DNA from: CAYSEQ01 sp964430475
GTDB taxonomy: Bacteria > Patescibacteriota > Microgenomatia > UBA8517
Direction: 5' to 3'
Length of the DNA: 64,000 nucleotides
Assembly (NCBI GenBank): GCA_964430475.1
Contig: CAYSEQ010000002.1
Coordinates: 1-64,000 of the forward strand
Every line of letters begins with the position of its first letter. The stretch's first letter is position 1. Position numbers and translations under genes: made by a program. Shown here in pieces: positions 17,587 through 26,486 of the stretch. Below the pieces are notes generated by a model. That model was not told the DNA's origin, searched no databases, and saw only the letters and a list, made by a program, of their open reading frames with translations.

Positions 17587-18821
17587 ATGAATAAGTCAGA
17601 TAGATATAAAGTTTTCGCACTTTTTATTGTGTTTATTTTATTTTTTGGTAGTACAGTGGTGTTTTGGAATAGGTTTGCAAGAGGCAAAAGACTGTTTGAT
17701 TTTATCCATATTTTAAAGTAATCTCTCAATGGTTATGTATCTAGGATTCCCGCCGAGGTTACTAAAACTTCTTTATCAACCCCATCGTCTAAGGAAAATC
17801 TGACTCAGGATTATTTTAGTTTTGTCAGGTTTCCATTAGCTTTATCTCCAGACGGGAATTTTGTTGCATCTTTGGGGATTGTTGCAGTTAAAGGATCAGG
17901 TGTCTTGGTGCTCCGTGTTAATCCTTTGTGGTCAAAGGATAGTGTAAAATATAAAGATATTCCAGATGGCAGACCTTTGTGGCAGTTGCACTATCACCCT
18001 GAAATTTACAAGTACGATTTGGACTTATACATAAAAGACCTAAGTTATTTTCCGAATGCTGAATCGCTAGGACGATGTATTTAGTCGCAGGATGGACGAT
18101 ACTTAGCTTTATTGACATTTGATAAGCTGCTTTTATTTAGCTTTGACTATCAAAAAGATAAGTCTTGTTGTAATGAAGAGGAAGTTTTGCCAGAAAGAAA
18201 TATGTTAACTTTGGTTGGTAGTCAAGAGATTACTATTCCTTTTGAACTTGACAATAAACCAATTAGAGATTCTCGCATTTTTTTACAGCTGACTCGCGCA
18301 AGCTTTATTTAGGCTTGGTTGATTATTCAGGTAACAATTGGTTGTTGGTTTATGATTTGGTAGCAAAAAAAGCTATCAATTCAAGCTTAACTACTGCTAT
18401 TGAGGGGATTGACATTCATAATATCTATCCAGTGTCTAGCTCTTCTGGATTTGCCTACTGGCAACGAAGGTATGATGATGATATTTTTAGGTGGAATTTG
18501 GTCTTGAAAACAAATGTTAGAACACTAACTTACCGCATTCCCATAAAAGGGATAGATGCAGTTGGAAAACTGAAGCTGTATCCTGGGCTTGATAAAGTGT
18601 GTTTTGAATTGGGGGATATCTAACTCTATGTTATACTCTATTTATCAATTGAGTACCATGAACGAAATCGCTTCTGGCAGTGGGGTAGATTCATGTTGTG
18701 GTGATTGGTTGGATAACCGAGGTTGATAATTAAGGAGTCATCAAAGGTATGACAGGACTTTATTAATTGGTTTATTTTAGATATTGCAACAGGCGAGGAG
18801 AGATTTGTCCGGGCAAGCTAG
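17587..18821 (+). pseudogene. decayed membrane-anchored beta-propeller-like protein
   Basis: The start MNKSDRYKVFALFIVFILFF is a transmembrane anchor. Downstream, segments such as FPLALSPDGNFVASLG, SQDGRYLALLTF, FTADSRKLYLGLVD and WFILDIATGEERF are blades of a WD40/TolB-like propeller (the 'S-x-DGRYLA' and 'D-x-x-TGE' signatures). At least three in-frame stops (TAA 17719, TAG 18082, TGA 18750) and two or more frameshifts (a T7 run near 18285, a G5 run at 18611-18615) destroy it. The original protein had roughly 400 residues, presumably an extracytoplasmic sensor or scaffold. The last visible segment ends at a TAG (18819-18821), 68 bases before the glutamate dehydrogenase start. Confidence 0.62.
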
Positions 18822-18889
18822 GTCGAAAAGCTAATAAAGATACTTTGGGTTTAGGATCTTTGCATAAATTTTGGAATTATAAAATTCCT

Positions 18890-20143
18890 ATGAGTAGTTT
18901 ATTTAAAGACAGTTTAAAAATAGTAGACGAGATTTCTTCGTTTTTAGCTAAGGAATATCCAGACAGTAAAAAATTTATTTCTGCTATCAATTTATTAAGA
19001 AAACCCCAGAGACTGATTAAGGGAAGACTAAAAATTAAGATGGATGATGGCAGGGTGAAGTCTTTCATTGCATTTCGTTCTCAACACAACGACGCAAGAG
19101 GGCCATTTAAGGGAGGCATACGATTTCACCCCAATGTTAGCGAAGATGAAGTGAAAGCACTTTCTTTCTGGATGACTGTAAAATGTGCTTTGGTTGATAT
19201 TCCTTTTGGTGGAGGTAAGGGGGGAGTTGTTGTTGATCCTAAAAAACTTTCAGCAAGCGAATTACAAAGGCTTTCTAAAAAATATGCTGAATTTATTGCT
19301 CCTTACATCGGAGTGTGGATTGATATTCCAGCGCCTGATGTAAATACAGGTGAGCAAGAAATGGCTTGGATGCTTGAGGCTTACGAGGATAAAGTTGGCC
19401 ATCATGCCCCAGCCACTTTTACAGGAAAGCCAGTTTTTCTAGGAGGTTCGGAAGGAAGAACAGAAGCAACAGGTCAAGGAGCTACCTATGTGCTTAATGA
19501 GTATGTAAAGGTTAAGGGATATAAGAATAAAGACATTGAGGTAGCAGTTCAGGGATTTGGGAATGTTGGATATTGGTTTGCAAAGTTAGCGTATGAACTT
19601 GGGTTTAAGATCGTGGCGGTTTCAGATTCTAAGGGCGCAACTTACAATCCAAAAGGTTTAGATATCGATAAAGTTATGGATTATAAAGAAAAGACTGGAT
19701 CAGTCTTTGGTATTTACGAAAAGTTGTCCAATGACGAGCTTTTAAGCTTAGATGTTGATGTACTTGTGCCAGCAGCTTTGGAAAATGTGTTAACAAAAGA
19801 TAATGCAGATAATGTTAAGGCGAGGGTTATTTTGGAGGCCGCAAATGGCCCAACCACCAAAGAGGCGGAAGAGATACTTTTATCCAAAAAAGTAGAAATT
19901 TTACCTGATGTTTTGTGTAACGCTGGCGGAGTTGTCGTCTCTTATTTTGAATGGGTGCAGAACTTGCAGGGGGCAAGATGGACAAAAACGGAAGTGAATA
20001 AAAAATTACATGAAGTTATGATAAAGTCTTTTAAAAAAGTATATGAAATAAGAAGGGATAAAAATATTTCCTGGCGGGAAGCTGCCTATATTCTAGCTAT
20101 TAAGAGAATAGTTGATGCGATGATTTTAAGGGGAAGAGTATAA
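18890..20143 (+). CDS. gdhA: Glu/Leu/Phe/Val-type dehydrogenase (glutamate dehydrogenase)
   Basis: 417 residues from the ATG at 18890 (MSSLFKDSLKIVDEI); the 41 codons upstream in the same frame belong to the decayed neighbour and are not protein-like. The enzyme interconverts glutamate and 2-oxoglutarate plus ammonia with NAD(P). Visible: the substrate-binding MTVKCALVDIPFGGGKGGV block near residue 95-112 with its lysines, PAPDVNTGEQEM near 143, and the Rossmann GFGNVG near 222. C-terminal length is normal. It stands alone and is followed by a hairpin terminator. In this small genome it could feed amino-acid nitrogen and carbon into fermentation together with the threonine genes downstream. 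Confidence 0.93.
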   Translation: MSSLFKDSLKIVDEISSFLAKEYPDSKKFISAINLLRKPQRLIKGRLKIKMDDGRVKSFIAFRSQHNDARGPFKGGIRFHPNVSEDEVKALSFWMTVKCALVDIPFGGGKGGVVVDPKKLSASELQRLSKKYAEFIAPYIGVWIDIPAPDVNTGEQEMAWMLEAYEDKVGHHAPATFTGKPVFLGGSEGRTEATGQGATYVLNEYVKVKGYKNKDIEVAVQGFGNVGYWFAKLAYELGFKIVAVSDSKGATYNPKGLDIDKVMDYKEKTGSVFGIYEKLSNDELLSLDVDVLVPAALENVLTKDNADNVKARVILEAANGPTTKEAEEILLSKKVEILPDVLCNAGGVVVSYFEWVQNLQGARWTKTEVNKKLHEVMIKSFKKVYEIRRDKNISWREAAYILAIKRIVDAMILRGRV

Positions 20144-20198
20144 AATATTTGTAAAAATTTTTACTCTTTAAATTTTTGAAAGCAACCTAAACTTTTTT

Positions 20199-20220
20199 TG
20201 AGGGGTTCCCTCATTTATTT
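20199..20220 (+). terminator. intrinsic terminator after glutamate dehydrogenase gene
   Basis: TGAGGG (20199-20204) pairs with CCCTCA (20208-20213) around GTT and is followed by TTTATTT. It is well placed to stop plus-strand transcription before the convergent threonine dehydrogenase gene. On the minus strand it is followed by A residues, so it would not work there. Confidence 0.6.
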
Positions 20221-20266
20221 GACTCAACTTCGAAAATTCTTTTCTAGTTAAGTAAGATTGATATTC

Positions 20267-21289
20267 TTAAGAGGATTGTTGATATTGTTTCTTGATCTCA
20301 GGAATTAGATATTTAGAGAATGCTTTTTTGGGAGTATTATAGTTTGGCGTCCAACCCCAATCTTTTTTAGCCTTGGAATCATCAATGTCTGCCGGCCATG
20401 AGTCGACGATTCTTTGCCTTCCAGGATCAATCTTATAACTTATCTTGTAATTCGGAAATGAATCTTTAACTAGTTTCGAAATTTGTGAGGCTGATACTGA
20501 AAATGCTGATACATTATATATGTTTTGGGAAAGTTTATCTTTGTCTATTTTTAAGATTTGAAGCAAGGCTTTTATAGCGTCGGGCATGACCATAAAAGGG
20601 ATCTGAGTGTCTTCTCTGACGAAACATTGGTATGGTTTTCCCTTTGCTGCAGAATGGATCATTTCGGAAGCAAAGTCACTTGTTCCTCCAGAAGGAATCG
20701 TGACTGCAGATATGATTCCTGGAAACCTTATACAGCGGAAGTCTATAAAGTGAGTGAAGGTATTGTCTAAGAGTTTGTAGTATTTTGAGTAATAAATTCC
20801 TAATCTTTCGCAATAAAGCTTGTTTATGCCGTACATAGTGATGGGAGTGTTGAATTCTTCTTCTTTTACTTTAGGATTTTGCATCTTGGTTTTTAAGTTT
20901 GGTATTCCGTAGACAGCGATGGTTGAAGGAAAGATGAATTTGACGATACCTTTTTGATGGGACATCGCTTTTTGGGCTGCCTCTAAAAGATTGAAAGTCC
21001 CATTTACATTTACCTCGTGTGCCTTATCTGGAGACTTTTCACCGCTTGTAGAAAGAATTGCTGCAAGGTGAAATATTGTGGTGATTTTATATTCTCTAAA
21101 GATTGTTTCAAGAGCATTTTTATTAAGGATGTCAGCAACGATTGTCTTATAGACAAAAGGTTTAAGAGCCTCATCAAGTTCTTTTATATCCAGAGTGATG
21201 ATCTTTTTACCCATTCGCGAAAGTTCTGGTATCAATCCGTGACCTATTTCCCCGTTGGCTCCTGTTATTAGAATTGTGGTAGACTCCAT
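20267..21289 (-). CDS. tdh: SDR-family L-threonine 3-dehydrogenase
   Basis: 340 residues of the extended short-chain dehydrogenase fold. It would oxidise L-threonine to 2-amino-3-oxobutyrate with NAD. The GANGEIG dinucleotide motif lies at residues 10-16, HLAA near 74, the catalytic S122 and Y153-x3-K157 (YGINK), and the SGGTSDFASEM region matches epimerase-like threonine dehydrogenases. The gene for Kbl, which uses the product, lies directly upstream on the same strand, 58 bases away, which is the strongest argument for this substrate over a nucleotide-sugar. It converges on glutamate dehydrogenase. Confidence 0.85.
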   Translation of the reverse strand: MESTTILITGANGEIGHGLIPELSRMGKKIITLDIKELDEALKPFVYKTIVADILNKNALETIFREYKITTIFHLAAILSTSGEKSPDKAHEVNVNGTFNLLEAAQKAMSHQKGIVKFIFPSTIAVYGIPNLKTKMQNPKVKEEEFNTPITMYGINKLYCERLGIYYSKYYKLLDNTFTHFIDFRCIRFPGIISAVTIPSGGTSDFASEMIHSAAKGKPYQCFVREDTQIPFMVMPDAIKALLQILKIDKDKLSQNIYNVSAFSVSASQISKLVKDSFPNYKISYKIDPGRQRIVDSWPADIDDSKAKKDWGWTPNYNTPKKAFSKYLIPEIKKQYQQSS

Positions 21290-21347
21290 TTACTAAAAGT
21301 TTTTACGAATAAAATTTATTTTCCGAAAAGGTGTTTTTAATTTAGAA

Positions 21348-22523
21348 TTATATTACCTTTAATTCTTTACCAACTGACTCGAATGCGTTGAGTGCTTCGT
21401 CTAGATTACTTTTTGAATGTATTGCACTTATAATTACTCTTATCCTTGCTTTTCCCTGTGGGACTGTAGGGTATCCAATTGCTGTTGCAAAGATACCTTT
21501 TTCGAACAATTTTTTACTAAAATTTTGAGCAATTTTTGCCTCTCCTAACATAATGGGAATAATGGGTGTTTGGCTTTTGCCTATGTTAAAACCAAGTGAT
21601 GATATTTTATCTTTGAAATATTTCGTATTGTCCCAAAGTTTTTTAACAAGAGTTTCGGATTTTTCTAAAATATCCACAGCCTGTATGCAGGCTGCAACAT
21701 CAGGTATAGTTACTGCACTTGAGAAAAGAAATGGTCTTGCCCTTTGTCTTAACCAGTCTATAAGGATTTTTTTGCCAGCCACATATCCACCTACGACTCC
21801 GAATGCTTTACTTAGAGTCCCAACTTCAATATCTACTTTTCCATGAAGGTTAAAAAAGTCAACGATACCCCTTCCAGATTTTCCCAGAACACCTTCGCCG
21901 TGTGCATCGTCAACCATTAAAAGGCATCCGTATTTTGAGGCAATCTTTGCCAATTCAGGGAGTGGAGCTATATCCCCATCCATACTGAAAACTCCATCGC
22001 TGACAATCAATTTTCTTCCACTTCCTCTTTTCTTTTTTAATTTTTGTTCTAGGTCTTTGGTGTCTAGATGGTTATATTTAACGATTTCGGCATTACTTAG
22101 TCTGCAACCATCAATAATGCTTGCGTGATTTAGCTCGTCTGAAAAAATAGTGTCGCCTTCTCCTATAATTGCGGGAATGCTAGCTAAATTCGCAACAAAC
22201 CCAGATTGTAGAGAAATTACTGCTTCGACTCTTTTAAATTTTTTAAGTTTTTCCTCAAGTAAAAGATGGAGGCTCGTAGTACCCGAAATAGTCCTCACAG
22301 CGGTTGGTCCTATACCGTATTTGTCAAGTGCTTTTTTGGCGGCCTTGATGAGACTAGGATGGTTTGCCAGACCTAAGTAGTTATTGGAACAAAAATTCAA
22401 AACCCATTTTCCGTCTACTCTAATTTTGGCACCCACTGCTGAGTCTATTGCCTTTATGTTGATGAAAAGTCCTGAATCTTTAAGCTCCCGCATTTTATTT
22501 TCAATAAACTTAAGCTTATCCAT
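21348..22523 (-). CDS. kbl: glycine C-acetyltransferase (2-amino-3-ketobutyrate CoA ligase)
   Basis: 391 residues from the preferred ATG at 22523 (MDKLKFIENK). A PLP enzyme of the alpha-oxoamine synthase family that cleaves 2-amino-3-oxobutyrate with CoA into glycine and acetyl-CoA. Motifs: FCSNNYLGLANHP, the DDAHGEG aspartate that holds the pyridine ring, and the Schiff-base lysine in VGTLSKAFG (K239). Family members BioF, Spt and HemA are close; pairing with a threonine dehydrogenase gene decides the call. The pair would turn threonine into glycine, acetyl-CoA and NADH. Confidence 0.88.
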   Translation of the reverse strand: MDKLKFIENKMRELKDSGLFINIKAIDSAVGAKIRVDGKWVLNFCSNNYLGLANHPSLIKAAKKALDKYGIGPTAVRTISGTTSLHLLLEEKLKKFKRVEAVISLQSGFVANLASIPAIIGEGDTIFSDELNHASIIDGCRLSNAEIVKYNHLDTKDLEQKLKKKRGSGRKLIVSDGVFSMDGDIAPLPELAKIASKYGCLLMVDDAHGEGVLGKSGRGIVDFFNLHGKVDIEVGTLSKAFGVVGGYVAGKKILIDWLRQRARPFLFSSAVTIPDVAACIQAVDILEKSETLVKKLWDNTKYFKDKISSLGFNIGKSQTPIIPIMLGEAKIAQNFSKKLFEKGIFATAIGYPTVPQGKARIRVIISAIHSKSNLDEALNAFESVGKELKVI

Positions 22524-22698
22524 AAAAATATTTTGATTGTAGCATTTTTTGCCAAAAAGCAATATAAATAAAATGATTATAAATTTTGAGGATTTTAAAA
22601 ACTAGTTCTTGGGTGCTTACAAGAAATTCCTTTTAAGTAAGTAAGATACACCCTTTTGGTGGGAAATAAGTACTTAATTAGTGTTATCATGAAGTAAT

Positions 22699-25155
22699 AT
22701 GGAATTTCTATCTTGGCACTACTCCCAAGGGATAGATTATTACTTCCGAAGTTTGAATCAAACTCTTGACTTAATTATCAATTATTTTTCATTAGGCCTT
22801 CTCTTAAAGACGCTGTTTGCGCCTTGGAAAAGATTGGTTGAAGTCTATACAAGCCCGGGTTTTAGTTTTCAAAGAAAGTTTGAGGTGTTCATGTTCAATT
22901 TGATTTCTAGAGGAATTGGTGCTTGTGTTAGATTAGCACTTTTTTTTACTGCGATTATTGTAATCTTTTTAGTCGCACTTGGAGGGATAGTTGGGATAGT
23001 CTTCTGGTTAACTTTACCATTTTTTGGCTACCCGGTTTTTAAAAAATTCAAAAAGAGTCCTGAAAATTTTGTTAATGAGCTTATTTTTGAGATAAAATCT
23101 ACTTCAAAAAATCCTCTTGAGGTAATCCTAAATTCAGAAGCGGGTAAATTTGTAGCGGAGCATATTGGTGTCTCGGTAGATGAGCTTGTTGGAAAAGCAA
23201 AAAATTTACCTAAAAATATTGAGACCCTTAATCCTAAAAGGTTTACTGACATCATAAGTTTTTTATTGGATTCGGGAGTTTGGAGTGAAAGTTTTTTTAA
23301 CGAGAAAGAAATTGCAAAAGATGATGTAATTCTTGCCTCTTTATGGTGGGATCAGGAAAGAACCAATGAGTCAAAATTGTTAGGAAATGAAGAATACACT
23401 CATCCTAGTATCGCCCTTGATTTAACTTTTGGTTATACGCCAATACTTAATAAGTTTTCAATAGATTTGAGTAAGCCCCAACCTTTTTCTCATCATCTAA
23501 TAGGAAGATCAGGCGTGGTCAATAGAATGCAGAGAGCTTTTAGTTCAGGGATGAGTGTAATTTTAGTAGGAGAGCCAGGTGTTGGTAAAAAGACGGTAGT
23601 TTTGGAGTTTGCTAGAAAAGCATCAAGTGGACAATTAGGGAAAGATCTTTCTTTTAAAAAAGTCTTGGAATTTGATTATAACTTTCTTTTTTCAGAAGCA
23701 ACCGATATTAATCAAAAAAAGGCAAATCTTTCAACTATTTTGGCGGAAGCATCTCAGGCAGGAAATATTATCTTAATGATAAGAGATATTCATAGACTGA
23801 TAAACCCCGATGTTGAAGGTTATGACTTTACCGATGTTTTTGAGGAGTATTTAGAAAAGAGAGAGTTAAAGATTATAGCTATCTCGACTGGCTTTGATTA
23901 TGAGCGATTTATTGTCCCGAATTTAAGAATCAGAAAATTCTTGGAAAAGATAGAGGTAATTCCGCCTAATAAAGATGAGGCAATGAAGATATTGATTGAG
24001 TCAGCACAGCGTTGGGAAGATTTAACGGGCATAACTGTTAGTATTCCCGCACTAAGGCATATTATAGAACAATCAGATAGCTATGTTACCGAAACTCCAT
24101 TTCCAGAGAAGGCGCTTGAGCTTTTAGATGCTGCGATTACATTTGCAAGGCAAAACAATAAAAAAACTGTGAATATTGACGATGTCAACACTATATTAGC
24201 TGAAAAAACTGGGATATCTTTTGCTTCCCTTGGTGAGAAAGAGAAGGAGAGGTTAAGTCGGATAGAGGAGATTATCCATCAAAGGTTAGTAAATCAAGAG
24301 ACTGCGATTGATCTTATAGGTAAAACGTTGAGGTCAAAGATGGTTGGGGTTGTGAAGGAAAAAAGACCTTTGGGATCTTTTCTTTTTTTGGGTCCCACAG
24401 GAGTTGGAAAGACAGAGACAGCTAAGGTATTGGCTAAGGTTTATTATGGAAGTGAAGAGAATATTATACGGTTTGATATGGCTGAATACGCCGGAAGTGA
24501 AGGATTAGAAAGACTTATTGGTTCTCTTAAGAGAAATGTTCCAGGTGTTCTTACTACAGCGATAAAAAATAGACCTTCAAGTTTGCTTCTTCTTGATGAG
24601 ATAGAAAAAGCATCAAAAGAAATTTATGATATCTTCTTAGCCCTTCTAGATGAGGGAATTATTACAGACGCATTTGGAAAAAAGATTGTTTGTAAACACC
24701 TTTTTGTAATAGGTACCTCGAATGCAGGTGCGGAGTACATAAGAGAATTAGTAAACAAAGGGGTTAAGGGAGATAAATTGCAAAGAATGGTGGTAAATTA
24801 TGTCTTAGAGAAAGAGATATTTTCGCCAGAGTTTCTTAATCGTTTTGATGGTGTTGTTGTATACGAGCCTTTAGCTAAAGAGCATCTAGTAAAAATTGCT
24901 CAACTTCTACTTTCTGAACTTAGTGAAAATTTAAGAAAGAAAAATATAAATCTAAACTTTTCTGATGAGGTAGCTCAAAAACTCGCTGAAGATGGATACG
25001 ATCCAGCATTTGGGGCTCGGCCAATGAGACGAATTGTGAATATCAATATTGGCGATCTTATAGGTACGGCACTCTTGAAAGGTAGTATAAAGCCCGGAGA
25101 TAAAGTTAAACTAGTCGCTGGTAGAAAGAAAGGCGAATTTCTTTTAGAGATTTAA
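22699..25155 (+). CDS. membrane-anchored ClpC/ClpA-like double AAA+ ATPase
   Basis: 818 residues. An N-terminal segment carries two hydrophobic helices (about 75-115) instead of a soluble Clp N-domain. AAA module 1 (about 265-480) has a Walker A reading GEPGVGKKT and a Walker B reading ILMIRDIH instead of the usual IDEIH, so it may not hydrolyse ATP. Module 2 (about 525-800) is canonical: GPTGVGKTE near 564, LLLLDEIEKA, GTSNAGA sensor 1, LNRFD and FGARPMRR sensor 2. I do not see an obvious IGL/F loop for docking ClpP. It stands alone between the kbl promoter and the glucan genes. A membrane-tethered unfoldase or disaggregase is likely. Confidence 0.85.
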   Translation: MEFLSWHYSQGIDYYFRSLNQTLDLIINYFSLGLLLKTLFAPWKRLVEVYTSPGFSFQRKFEVFMFNLISRGIGACVRLALFFTAIIVIFLVALGGIVGIVFWLTLPFFGYPVFKKFKKSPENFVNELIFEIKSTSKNPLEVILNSEAGKFVAEHIGVSVDELVGKAKNLPKNIETLNPKRFTDIISFLLDSGVWSESFFNEKEIAKDDVILASLWWDQERTNESKLLGNEEYTHPSIALDLTFGYTPILNKFSIDLSKPQPFSHHLIGRSGVVNRMQRAFSSGMSVILVGEPGVGKKTVVLEFARKASSGQLGKDLSFKKVLEFDYNFLFSEATDINQKKANLSTILAEASQAGNIILMIRDIHRLINPDVEGYDFTDVFEEYLEKRELKIIAISTGFDYERFIVPNLRIRKFLEKIEVIPPNKDEAMKILIESAQRWEDLTGITVSIPALRHIIEQSDSYVTETPFPEKALELLDAAITFARQNNKKTVNIDDVNTILAEKTGISFASLGEKEKERLSRIEEIIHQRLVNQETAIDLIGKTLRSKMVGVVKEKRPLGSFLFLGPTGVGKTETAKVLAKVYYGSEENIIRFDMAEYAGSEGLERLIGSLKRNVPGVLTTAIKNRPSSLLLLDEIEKASKEIYDIFLALLDEGIITDAFGKKIVCKHLFVIGTSNAGAEYIRELVNKGVKGDKLQRMVVNYVLEKEIFSPEFLNRFDGVVVYEPLAKEHLVKIAQLLLSELSENLRKKNINLNFSDEVAQKLAEDGYDPAFGARPMRRIVNINIGDLIGTALLKGSIKPGDKVKLVAGRKKGEFLLEI

Positions 25156-25243
25156 GAAAAATGTACCGATAGAGAGTTGAACCTAATTTTCATCTTTAAA
25201 TTTACTTAATTTTTTTGCTACTATGAATTAGGTGCATCTTTTG

Positions 25244-25279
25244 TATAATTGTACCGCTTTAAAATAATGTCAAGGAGGG
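25244..25279 (+). promoter_or_regulatory. -10 box and ribosome site before the glucan gene cluster
   Basis: A consensus TATAAT lies at 25244-25249 and a strong AGGAGGG ribosome site at 25273-25279, four bases ahead of the glycosyltransferase ATG. No clear -35 box is present. The spacing gives a short leader, suggesting that transcription of the four-gene glucan cluster starts here. Confidence 0.5.
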
Positions 25280-25282
25280 AAA

Positions 25283-26473
25283 ATGCCGCTTAGAGTTTTG
25301 ATGATAGGTTGGGAATTACCTCCTTTTAATAGTGGAGGCCTTGGTGAGGCCTGTTTAGGTCTAGCTCGATCTTTGTCCGAGAAAGGAGTCCAGATAACTT
25401 TTGTTCTTCCTAGATCATTGGATCTAAAGTTTCCCTTTATGAAAATTGTTTTTGCAGATGTAGATGAGGATATAAGTCTTCTCCCATCCGTGTATTTGTC
25501 AAGTAAGAGCGATATCTTAATAAAAAATATAACTTGCGACGATTTCCCTCCAGACTATATTAGTGCCTCTCTTAAATTTGCAGAGAAAATGTATAAGGTT
25601 TTAAAAAAAGAGGACGTTGATATTATTCATGCTCACGATTGGCTGTGTTTTCCTGCTGGAATCGTTGCCAAAAATTTTCTTAAAAGACCTTTAATTGCGC
25701 ACGTTCACTCCACGGAATTTGATAGAAGTGGGAACCTTGCACCTAACCCCTTTGTTTATGAAATTGAAAAACAAGGGTTTGAGAATGCGGAGAGTGTTGT
25801 TGCTGTTGCTCAAAGAGTTAAAAACATAATAGTAGAAAAATATAATATTCCGGGGGAAAAGATAAAGGTTGTCCACAACGGTATTGATCCTCCCAAGAAC
25901 GAAAATTTACCACCAACCTTAACCTTCTTTAAAAGGATGGGTTATAAAGTGGTTCTTTTTTTGGGGAGAATCACTCTTCAGAAAGGTCCGGAATATTTTG
26001 TGAGAGCGGCTGAGAAAGTTTTAAGATACAACCCCAAAGTTATATTTGTTGTAACAGGTTCTGGAGATATGTACGAATACATGATGGGAGAAGCCGCGCG
26101 TCTAAAAGTTTTGGATAAGTTTATATTTACAGGTTTTCTAAGAGGTGAGGAGAAGAATAGAGTTTACAAAGCAGCCGATCTTTATGTGATGCCATCTGTT
26201 TCTGAACCTTTTGGTATAACCGCACTTGAAGCTATAGCAAATAATACACCCGTTCTTATATCTAAGCAATCTGGAGTTGCTGAGGTTTTGAACCATGCGC
26301 TAAAGGTAGATTTTTGGGATATAGATGAAACGGCAAATAAAATTCTTTCTGTACTAGCTTATGAGCCACTTCCAATCACTTTAATTAAAGAAAGTACTAA
26401 AGAAATTAGGAATTTGAGTTGGGAAAATTCAGCTCAAAAGATGTTGGAAATATATCATCAACTTCTTAGTTAA
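25283..26473 (+). CDS. GT4/GT5-type glycosyltransferase (glycogen-synthase-like)
   Basis: 396 residues with two Rossmann domains of the GT-B fold. The N-terminal MIGWELPPFNSGGLGEA is the glycogen/starch synthase-like nucleotide-sugar loop, with IIHAHDWL following. The C-terminal half has LFLGRITLQKGPEYFVRA and EPFGITALEAIANNTPVL with the donor-binding E-x7-E motif. Donor would be ADP- or UDP-glucose. The genes that follow encode GH57, GH15 and a sugar kinase, so a role in alpha-glucan synthesis is the best inference; cell-wall glycan assembly is the alternative. Confidence 0.82.
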   Translation: MPLRVLMIGWELPPFNSGGLGEACLGLARSLSEKGVQITFVLPRSLDLKFPFMKIVFADVDEDISLLPSVYLSSKSDILIKNITCDDFPPDYISASLKFAEKMYKVLKKEDVDIIHAHDWLCFPAGIVAKNFLKRPLIAHVHSTEFDRSGNLAPNPFVYEIEKQGFENAESVVAVAQRVKNIIVEKYNIPGEKIKVVHNGIDPPKNENLPPTLTFFKRMGYKVVLFLGRITLQKGPEYFVRAAEKVLRYNPKVIFVVTGSGDMYEYMMGEAARLKVLDKFIFTGFLRGEEKNRVYKAADLYVMPSVSEPFGITALEAIANNTPVLISKQSGVAEVLNHALKVDFWDIDETANKILSVLAYEPLPITLIKESTKEIRNLSWENSAQKMLEIYHQLLS

Positions 26474-26486
26474 ATAATAAAATAAA

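Noticed and set aside
656..18821. Stop-codon reassignment as an explanation for in-frame stops
   Set aside because: TAA, TAG and TGA all occur inside the broken genes, frameshifts accompany them, and release factor 2 is intact. Recoding would affect one codon and all genes.
18767..18889. N-terminal extension of glutamate dehydrogenase
   Set aside because: The 41 extra codons are rich in Cys/Arg/Gly and overlap a propeller remnant in another frame; the family start fits the ATG at 18890.
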